A stretch of DNA of 64,000 nt from Betaproteobacteria bacterium (GTDB taxonomy: Bacteria > Pseudomonadota > Gammaproteobacteria > Burkholderiales > SG8-41): contig OMIN01000148.1 in NCBI GenBank assembly GCA_900299145.1, positions 21,247-85,246 of the forward strand, given 5' to 3'. Position 1 is the first letter of the stretch, and every line of letters starts with the position of its first letter. Below, one piece after another: positions 57,909-64,000 of this stretch. A program made the position numbers and the translations under genes. Below the pieces are notes generated by a model that worked only from the letters and a program-made list of their open reading frames with translations, was not told where the DNA came from and did no database searches.

Positions 57909-58916
57909 CTAATCTGGAACAATTCGCGCCTCCGCCACCACCCGCGCCCACTTCGCCAAATCCGCACGCACGCGCTGCGTGAATTGTTCCGGCGTCCCCG
58001 TCATCGGGTCCAGCCCTTGCCGCGCCAGCGTTTCACGCACATCCGGCAGGCGCAACACTGCCACCGTTTCATTGTTCAACCGCGTTACGATCTCACGTGG
58101 CAGATTGCCCGGCGCCAGCATGCCGTACCAGAAATCAACATCCACGCCGCGTGCGCCGGCTTCGTCAAATGTTGAAATGGTCGACGCCACCGCCGAGCGC
58201 TTCGCGCCCGATTGCGCCAGCACGCGCAGTCGCCCCGTGCGCGCGTGCGGCATCGCGGTGTGCAGCGGCAAAAACATCACTGGCACCTGCCCACCCAGCA
58301 AATCCGTCACCGCACCGGCCGAGCCTTTGTAGGGCACGTGGGTCATGTTCGCTTTCATGACCTGCTTGAATAATTCCGCCGCCAGATGCTGCGGCGTGCC
58401 ATTGCCGGGCGAGGCGTAGTTCAGGGCACTGTTGTTTGGCTGGCTTCGCGCCAGCGTCACCAGCATAGCCACGTTTTCCACCGGCAAAGACGGATGCACG
58501 CCCAGCGCCATGATGCCGGTGGCCATGTCCGCCACTGGTGAGAAATCGCGCACCGGATCAAACGGCAGCGATTTCGACAGCGCCGGTGTCATGGCAAAGG
58601 TGTTGGCCGTCACCATCAGCGTGTAGCCGTCGGGCGCTGCGCGTGCGACAGCTTCGTTACCGATATTCCCGCTGGCGCCGGGGCGATTATCAACGATCAC
58701 ATTTTGACCGAGGCGCTCGGCGAGTTTCGGCCCCGTGGTGCGCGCCAGCGTATCCATGCCGGTGCCGGGCGTGAAGGGCACAATAATACGGATGGGTTTT
58801 ACCGGATATACCGGAGTGGTTTGGGCAAGCGCTGCTCCTTCAGCCCCCAGCAGGGCGATCACAGCCGCGCCCATGGCCAAACCTTGTCTGTGTACCGCGT
58901 ATTCGCCATCGGTCAT
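57909..58916 (-). CDS. Bug/TctC-family periplasmic substrate-binding protein
   Basis: 335 residues with GGAG before the ATG. The signal peptide includes AMGAAVIALLGAEGAALAQ. Hallmarks: YPVKPIRIIVPFTPGTGMDTLA (PGTGMD loop), VDNRPGASGNIGNEAVA, PDGYTLMVTANT, MTHVPYKGSAGA. It is the first gene of the gentisate unit, 45 bp before the dioxygenase. A hydroxybenzoate or similar acid is the natural candidate ligand (inference). Confidence 0.94.
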   Translation of the reverse strand: MTDGEYAVHRQGLAMGAAVIALLGAEGAALAQTTPVYPVKPIRIIVPFTPGTGMDTLARTTGPKLAERLGQNVIVDNRPGASGNIGNEAVARAAPDGYTLMVTANTFAMTPALSKSLPFDPVRDFSPVADMATGIMALGVHPSLPVENVAMLVTLARSQPNNSALNYASPGNGTPQHLAAELFKQVMKANMTHVPYKGSAGAVTDLLGGQVPVMFLPLHTAMPHARTGRLRVLAQSGAKRSAVASTISTFDEAGARGVDVDFWYGMLAPGNLPREIVTRLNNETVAVLRLPDVRETLARQGLDPMTGTPEQFTQRVRADLAKWARVVAEARIVPD

Positions 58917-59022
58917 TCGTCTGCTCCGGCAAATTGTGTTGCCTGTGGAATCGTAGCATGGGAGGTTGACCCCGGCGCGCGTCTGGCGCAGTATTCAGCC
59001 ATCATCCTTTGGAGGAGCCACC

Positions 59023-60591
59023 ATGAAAGCCGCCACCCTTCTGTTTGCCACTGCACTTGTCACGGGCGCCACCGCCCCTGCCTTTGCCCACAATGATTCC
59101 AAAGATCTGGGTAAGGTGATCTTCCCGACTTCGTGCGCACCCAAGGTACAAAAGACCTTCGAGGCCGGCGTAGCCATGCTGCATTCGTACTGGTTCGGCG
59201 AGGCACGCAAAACGTTTGACGCGGTCCTCAAGGAGGACCCAAACTGCGTCATGGCCTATTGGGGCATTGCGCTCGATTACCTCGGCAACTCGCTGTCTGC
59301 GCCGCCGCAACCCAAGAACGCGCAGGCTGCGTGGGAGGCACTGGAGAAAGCGCGCAGCATCGGCGCAAAAACAGAGCGCGAACGCGACTGGATTGAAGCG
59401 CTTTCCACGTATTACCGCGATCACGACAAGACCCCTGTCAATGTGCGCTTGCAGCGTTACACCAAGGCAACCCAGGCCCTGACGGAAAAATACCCCGATG
59501 ATTACGAAGCGTGGGTGTTTTACGCGCTAAACCTGCAAGCTTCCGCGTCCAAGAGCGACGTGCAGTACAAACAGCAGCACCAATCCACGCAAATTCTCGA
59601 AACACTTCTGCACAAGAACCCGGAACATCCCGGCGTGGTGCACTTTTTGATTCACGGCTATGACTACCCGCCCCTCGCGGATAAGGGCATTGCAGCCGCG
59701 CGCCGCTATGGCAAGCTTGCGCCCGCCGCACCGCATGCGCGTCATATGCCGTCGCACATTTACTCGATGGTGGGCATGTGGGAGGACTCGATTGCCTCCA
59801 ATGAACACTCGCTGCAGGTGCGGCCCGACTATTACCATGCGATGGATTTCATCGTCTATGCGCAGCTGCAACTCACGCAGGATGCCAAGGCGCAGGCCAC
59901 GTTGCAACGCGCGCGCGACATGGCCGCCAAGTCGAAGTCGTCGGACCTCGGAATGAATACCGCGATGAGCGCGATGCCCGCGCGTATCGTGCTGGAACGC
60001 GGCGACTGGAAGGGTGCGGCCACGTTGCCGGTGACGCCGACAAGTTCGCCGATGGCGGAATCCCTGTCGCGCTTCACGCGCGGCCTCGGCATGGCGCGCA
60101 CGGGCGATCTTGCCGGCGCCAAGGCTGAAGTCGCCGAAATGCAAAAGCTACGGGCCACACTTGAGAAGACCAACAACAGCTACTGGGCTGACCGCACCGA
60201 GGAGCAAATGCTTGCCGTGCTCGCGTGGGTGGCGCTGGCCGAGGGCGACAAGGAACGTGCCGACAAATTCATGCGCACCGCTGCCAATAATGAAGATGGC
60301 AGCGTCAAGCATGTGGCGATGGAAAACCGGCTATATCCGTTTCGCGAGTTGTATGCCGAGATGCTGCTGGAAATGGGACAGGGCGCGGCGTCGCTGCGGG
60401 AGTTCGAAACATCGCTCAAGGCTTACCCGAACCGCTATCGCAGCATTCATGGCATTGCGCGCGCAGCCGACGCCACGGGCGACCGGCAAAAAGCCGCCCA
60501 GCATTACAAACGACTCGCGGCAATGGCGAAAAATGGCGACGGTGCGCGCCCCGAGTTGGCTCAGGCGCGGTCTTACGTTGCCCAGCGCTAA
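59023..60591 (+). CDS. Secreted histidine-rich TPR protein, paralogue 1
   Basis: 522 residues from the ATG at 59023 with GGAGGAG upstream. The signal peptide is MKAATLLFATALVTGATAPAFA. TPR-like helical pairs run through the protein (AGVAMLHSYWFGEARKTFDAVLKEDPNC near the start, SYVAQR at the end). The central segment (about residues 202-252) carries repeated histidines: HPGVVHFLIHGYDYPP, then PHARHMPSHIY. Six histidines in about 45 residues suggest a metal site. The family is common in proteobacteria but uncharacterised. It has a close tandem relative 41 bp downstream and a multicopper oxidase 2 kb further on. Function unknown; periplasmic. Confidence 0.85.
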   Translation: MKAATLLFATALVTGATAPAFAHNDSKDLGKVIFPTSCAPKVQKTFEAGVAMLHSYWFGEARKTFDAVLKEDPNCVMAYWGIALDYLGNSLSAPPQPKNAQAAWEALEKARSIGAKTERERDWIEALSTYYRDHDKTPVNVRLQRYTKATQALTEKYPDDYEAWVFYALNLQASASKSDVQYKQQHQSTQILETLLHKNPEHPGVVHFLIHGYDYPPLADKGIAAARRYGKLAPAAPHARHMPSHIYSMVGMWEDSIASNEHSLQVRPDYYHAMDFIVYAQLQLTQDAKAQATLQRARDMAAKSKSSDLGMNTAMSAMPARIVLERGDWKGAATLPVTPTSSPMAESLSRFTRGLGMARTGDLAGAKAEVAEMQKLRATLEKTNNSYWADRTEEQMLAVLAWVALAEGDKERADKFMRTAANNEDGSVKHVAMENRLYPFRELYAEMLLEMGQGAASLREFETSLKAYPNRYRSIHGIARAADATGDRQKAAQHYKRLAAMAKNGDGARPELAQARSYVAQR

Positions 60592-60632
60592 CGTGTCATT
60601 TTGAAGGTTGTGATCAGTAGAGGAGGTTGTTC

Positions 60633-62225
60633 ATGTACCAACTGACGCGGATCGCTGCATTGGCGGCACTTTTGAGTTGCTGTTCCATTGCTGCAGCACA
60701 CGAGGGAGAGGAAAAAGGCAAGCTGGGTACGGTCAAATTCGCCAACTCATGCGCCCCTGCCGTTCAGCAAGAATTGCAGCGAGGGGTAGCCATGCTGCAT
60801 TCGTTCTGGTACAGCGAAGGTGAAAAAACCTTCCGCAACGTACTGGCGAAAGACCCTGGATGCGCCATAGCTACCTGGGGTGTGGCATCCATCCTGATGT
60901 CCAACCCGCTTGGTGGACTGGGTGCATCACCCAAAGGGGCGGCCGCCGCGCAGGCCGCCATCGAGCAGGGCCGCAAGGCCGGCGCGAAGACCCAGCGCGA
61001 ACGCGACTACATAGAAGCGGCCGCTGCCTACTATCAGGATTTTTCGACCCGATCAGAACGATCACGGCAGGAATCACGCGCCAAGGCATATGAAGCGCTG
61101 GCCGCGCGCTATCCAACGGACGACGAAGCGCAGATTTTCTACGCACTTTATCTTGCAGGAACGCAATCGCAGGCTGATCAATCCTATGCGGCCTACCTGA
61201 AGGCCGCTGCGATACTGGAAAAGCAGTTCGTCAAATACCCCGACCACCCCGGCGTTGCACACTATCTGATCCACAGCTATGACGCGCCGCCGATTGCCAA
61301 AGAGGGGCTCAATGCGGCGCGGCGTTACGCCAGCATCGCACCGGACGCACCCCATGCATTGCACATGCCTTCGCATATCTTCACCCGCGTCGGCGCATGG
61401 GAAGATTCCATGGCGACCAATCAGCGCTCGGCCGCCGTGGCGGTCAAGGGTGGCGAGCCGGATGAGGCCTATCATGCCAGTGATTACACGGTGTACGCAG
61501 CGCTGCAACTCGCGCGTGACGCGGAAGCCAAACGCACGATGGAGGAAGCCGTCAAGGTGATGGGATTCAATCCGGCGCGCAATACTGCTTTTTACGCAAC
61601 GGCTGCCATGTCGGCGCGGCTGGTGCTGGAACGCGGCGCTTGGGCCGAAGCTGCCCAACTCAAGGTTACCGAGAGCAAGTTCGTCTACAGCGACGCGCTG
61701 CTCTGGTTTGCCCGCGCCATCGGCGCGGCACGCAGCGGCAATGCTGATGCGGCAGACAAGGATGCGGAGCAGCTGGCGGTAATTCACAAGTTATTGCAAA
61801 AAGACAATAACAACTATTGGGCGACTGAGGTGGAGATCCAGCGTCTCGCCGCTGCCGGGTGGATTGCACTGGCGCGCGGCAACAGTGAGGCCGCGCTCAA
61901 GTTTATGCGCGCGGCGGCCGACCTTGAGGACAAGAACGAGAAACACATCATCACGCCCGGACGCATGCTGCCCGCGCGCGAACTGCTCGGCGACATGCCG
62001 CTGGAACTCAAACAACCGGCCCAGGCCCTGACAGAATACGAATCCTCGCAACTGCGGGAACCCAACCGGTTTCGCGGTTATTTTGGCGCAGCACGAGCTG
62101 CGGATGGTGCAGGTGACCGGGCCAAGGCGCGGGCGTATTACGAAAAATTGCTCGCGCTGGCGAAGAACGCGGATACTCAGCGCTCGGAACTCGCGCAAGC
62201 GCGTTCTTACGTCGCGCAACGATAG
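60633..62225 (+). CDS. Secreted histidine-rich TPR protein, paralogue 2
   Basis: 530 residues from the ATG at 60633 (GAGGAGG upstream). The signal peptide is MYQLTRIAALAALLSCCSIAAA. It is clearly homologous to the preceding gene along its whole length: VAMLHSFWYSEGEKTFRNVL at the start, HPGVAHYLIHSYDAPP and PHALHMPSHIF at about residues 205-255, and the identical tail ELAQARSYVAQR. The six histidines of the central motif are retained in both copies, although other positions have diverged, which argues that they are functional. It likely arose by tandem duplication. Confidence 0.85.
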   Translation: MYQLTRIAALAALLSCCSIAAAHEGEEKGKLGTVKFANSCAPAVQQELQRGVAMLHSFWYSEGEKTFRNVLAKDPGCAIATWGVASILMSNPLGGLGASPKGAAAAQAAIEQGRKAGAKTQRERDYIEAAAAYYQDFSTRSERSRQESRAKAYEALAARYPTDDEAQIFYALYLAGTQSQADQSYAAYLKAAAILEKQFVKYPDHPGVAHYLIHSYDAPPIAKEGLNAARRYASIAPDAPHALHMPSHIFTRVGAWEDSMATNQRSAAVAVKGGEPDEAYHASDYTVYAALQLARDAEAKRTMEEAVKVMGFNPARNTAFYATAAMSARLVLERGAWAEAAQLKVTESKFVYSDALLWFARAIGAARSGNADAADKDAEQLAVIHKLLQKDNNNYWATEVEIQRLAAAGWIALARGNSEAALKFMRAAADLEDKNEKHIITPGRMLPARELLGDMPLELKQPAQALTEYESSQLREPNRFRGYFGAARAADGAGDRAKARAYYEKLLALAKNADTQRSELAQARSYVAQR

Positions 62226-62261
62226 ATGGTGTCACTGGCAGTGCGGGAGGAGCGCAGACTA

Positions 62262-62318
62262 TCCCGCCGGGTAATTCCTGTGCGCACGGTAGGCGGGACG
62301 CGCTACGCTTCTCCCGCC
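62262..62318. repeat. TCCCGCC/GGCGGGA inverted repeat cluster
   Basis: TCCCGCC at 62262-62268, GGCGGGA at 62292-62298, TCCCGCC at 62312-62318 can form alternative hairpins. This supports a non-coding start of this gap, with the next gene beginning at 62331. Confidence 0.5.
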
Positions 62319-62330
62319 CTGAGAATTGTG

Positions 62331-62774
62331 ATGTTTTTGTTGGCTGTGTTCTTCGCTGCGCCGGCTGTTAACGCCGAGCCTTACGAAGACAACCCTTCGG
62401 CTTCAGCCAACGACGACGACTACGCCGCCGGCAAGGCAGCCATTGAAAAGAAAAACTGGCCGGAAGCCATTCAACGCCTCCAGAAGGCCGCATTGCGCGA
62501 CCCCGACAGCGCCGACCTGAATAATTACCTCGGCTACTCTCATCGCAATCTTAAGCAACTGGATTTATCGCTCAAGTATTACTATCGCGCGCTGGCGCTC
62601 AATCCGCGCCACCGGGGTGCGCACGAATACATTGGCGAAGCGTTCCTTCTGATGGGCGAAGTCGAAAACGCGGAGCGCCACCTTGCCGCGCTGCGTGATA
62701 TTTGCCTGCTGCCCTGTGACGAACTGGATATTCTGGAAAAAGCGGTCAAGGCTTACCGCGCTAAAGCAAAATGA
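62331..62774 (+). CDS. Small secreted TPR protein
   Basis: 147 residues from the ATG at 62331, giving MFLLAVFFAAPAVNA as a signal peptide; the frame is open from 62226 but that part overlaps inverted repeats. Three TPR units follow: KAAIEKKNWPEAIQRLQKAA, ADLNNYLGYSHRNLKQLDLS and GAHEYIGEAFLLMGEVENAE. The C-terminus has a CLLPC pair (residues about 124-128), a possible metal or disulfide site. It stands between the histidine-rich TPR genes and the multicopper oxidase; the latter starts 4 bp after its stop, so translational coupling is likely. Similar small TPR proteins occur beside copper oxidases, but a role is not established. Confidence 0.78.
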   Translation: MFLLAVFFAAPAVNAEPYEDNPSASANDDDYAAGKAAIEKKNWPEAIQRLQKAALRDPDSADLNNYLGYSHRNLKQLDLSLKYYYRALALNPRHRGAHEYIGEAFLLMGEVENAERHLAALRDICLLPCDELDILEKAVKAYRAKAK

Positions 62775-62778
62775 CAAA

Positions 62779-64000
62779 ATGACGACGAGACGCAACGTGA
62801 TTCTCGGCGCGGTTGGCGCTGGCGCCGCTGGCCTGGGGGCTTGGTGGTATGCGCAGCGCCCGCCTGCGCCCGCACCGCTGCCACCGTTCAAGCCTGGTGC
62901 GGATTTTTCCAACCGCCTGCGGGTGCCCGGCGCCGATGGTTTTCTTGGTGTCTATGACATCAGCCAGAACTTCACCATCTCGGCCAAGAGCACGCAGCAG
63001 GCCATCATGCCCGGCAAGCCGGTCGCGTTGCTGACGTACGAAATCGAAGGCAACGGCAAAGTCTGGCACAACCCGGTGCTGCGTCTAAAGAAGGGGGGCT
63101 CGGTCAAAGCCAAACACTGGAATGGCTTGCCGGAGACCAGCATAATTCACTGGCATGGATTGATTGTCGACAGCAACAACGACGGCCATCCGCACTACGC
63201 GGTGAAGGGCGGTGAGACATACGAGTATCAGTTTGCCGTGCCTAACCGTGCTGCGACTTACTGGTATCACCCACATCCGCACCACCTGACTGGCAAGCAG
63301 GTTTATCAGGGCTTGGCAGGGTTTTTCATTGTCGAGGACGACGACGAGATCGCGCTGCAGAAAGCGCTTGACCTTAAGCTCGGCGAAACCGACATCCCGC
63401 TGATGATTCATGACCGCCGGCTGGATGCGCAGGGGCAATTGGTATTCAACCCGACGGACGAGGACAAGGCCGACGGCTTCCTCGGCGAACAGGTGCTGGT
63501 GAACTGGACGCCCAAGCCGTATTTTGAAGCGACGACGCGCGTTTACCGTTTGCGCGTCCTAAATGCTTCCAATGCACGCCTTTACAAGTTGGCGTTTCTG
63601 AATGGCAAAACCCCGGTCGAGTTTCAGGTGATAGCCAACGATGGCGGGCTGCTTAATGCACCGCAGAAGGCGACGGAAGTGTTTCTCGGCTCGGCCGAGC
63701 GCGTTGAAATTTTGCTTGATCTGCGCAGCGCCAAAGTGGGTGACACCCTGACCTTCGCCAGCGTTGCCTTTGACCCAATGGAGCATGAAGACGGCCCGCC
63801 GGACGCTGACAAAAAGGACGAAAAAAGCGACGCGAAAAAGGATGCAAAGAGCGACAAGCCCGCCGAAAAATCCGCGCACGCCATGCATGGCAAATCGGAA
63901 GAAAAGGGTGATAAAAGTGGCGGCAAAAAAGACGACAAGAAAGTCGCCAAAAAAGATGAAGCCAAAGCCGATGGAAAGGACAAGCCGGATATCTCCGAAA
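62779..64000 (+). CDS. Tat-exported multicopper oxidase, 3' end outside window
   Basis: Open for 407 codons to the right edge. The start ATG at 62779 has no Shine-Dalgarno motif but lies 4 bp after the TPR stop. The N-terminus TTRRNVILGAVGAGAAGL is a twin-arginine signal. Copper ligands of the first domain are visible: SIIHWHGLIVD (residues 124-127) and TYWYHPHPHHLTG (164-169). The second domain contains RVYRLRVLNASNARLYKLAFL. From about residue 334 to the edge runs a Lys/Asp/Glu-rich insertion with a His/Met patch (AHAMHGKSEEKGDKSGG). The type 1 copper site lies outside the window. The family includes copper-tolerance oxidases, bilirubin oxidase and laccase-like enzymes. Confidence 0.9.
   Translation, partial: MTTRRNVILGAVGAGAAGLGAWWYAQRPPAPAPLPPFKPGADFSNRLRVPGADGFLGVYDISQNFTISAKSTQQAIMPGKPVALLTYEIEGNGKVWHNPVLRLKKGGSVKAKHWNGLPETSIIHWHGLIVDSNNDGHPHYAVKGGETYEYQFAVPNRAATYWYHPHPHHLTGKQVYQGLAGFFIVEDDDEIALQKALDLKLGETDIPLMIHDRRLDAQGQLVFNPTDEDKADGFLGEQVLVNWTPKPYFEATTRVYRLRVLNASNARLYKLAFLNGKTPVEFQVIANDGGLLNAPQKATEVFLGSAERVEILLDLRSAKVGDTLTFASVAFDPMEHEDGPPDADKKDEKSDAKKDAKSDKPAEKSAHAMHGKSEEKGDKSGGKKDDKKVAKKDEAKADGKDKPDISE

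Overview
The window reads as a high-GC betaproteobacterial chromosome segment, most likely Burkholderiales. The main reason is eleven receptors of the Bug/TctC (tripartite tricarboxylate transporter substrate-binding) family, whose expansion is typical of that order. Rubredoxin/rubrerythrin, OxyR, TypA, RhlE and a CoxMLS-type molybdenum hydroxylase fit the same assignment. No rRNA, tRNA, CRISPR array, prophage, transposase or conjugation gene was seen. Both edges cut a gene: a PrpF-like isomerase at base 1 and a multicopper oxidase at base 64000.

Layout. 1-9.7 kb: PrpF-like isomerase, serine hydrolase, Bug receptor, VOC epimerase, class III CoA-transferase, BadI/MenB-like hydratase, Bug receptor, a C-C hydrolase-like alpha/beta hydrolase and a zinc-ribbon membrane protein. 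9.8-14.8 kb: a peroxide-defence block (rubredoxin reductase, rubredoxin, rubrerythrin, OxyR) interleaved with two HpcH/HpaI aldolases. 14.8-19.4 kb: a compact operon of two sulfatases enclosing 5-formyl-THF cyclo-ligase and a Bug receptor. 19.8-31 kb: PQQ dehydrogenase lipoprotein, RraA-like aldolase, a large secreted hydrolase, three Bug receptors, enoyl-CoA hydratase, cupin, DUF2917 and a GcvA-type LysR. 31-38 kb: IlvD/Edd dehydratase, SET-domain protein, truncated haemoglobin, TypA and RhlE. 38-48.7 kb: Bug receptor, three-subunit molybdenum hydroxylase, UbiD decarboxylase, Bug receptor, M20 hydrolase, bicupin and a Bug pseudogene. 48.7-59 kb: MetE-like methyltransferase, ADP-forming acyl-CoA synthetase, Bug receptor, histidine kinase with receiver, and a gentisate module (flavin monooxygenase, gentisate dioxygenase, Bug receptor). 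59-64 kb: two tandem secreted histidine-rich TPR paralogues, a small TPR protein and a Tat-exported multicopper oxidase.

How the genes work together. Most of the window is a mosaic of small catabolic modules for aromatic and organic acids, sulfate esters and CoA thioesters. Almost every module carries its own orphan Bug receptor, and no TctA/TctB membrane component is present. These receptors may sense substrates or feed a transporter encoded elsewhere (inference).

The least expected signal is a dispersed element of about 20 bp, AT-rich, with consensus near TAAGTATCTGTTTTTATTGA. It occurs 15 times, in both orientations, and every copy lies at a gene boundary. Several copies touch start or stop codons, and one encodes part of the signal peptide of the Bug pseudogene. 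Three further inverted-repeat families also occupy intergenic gaps.
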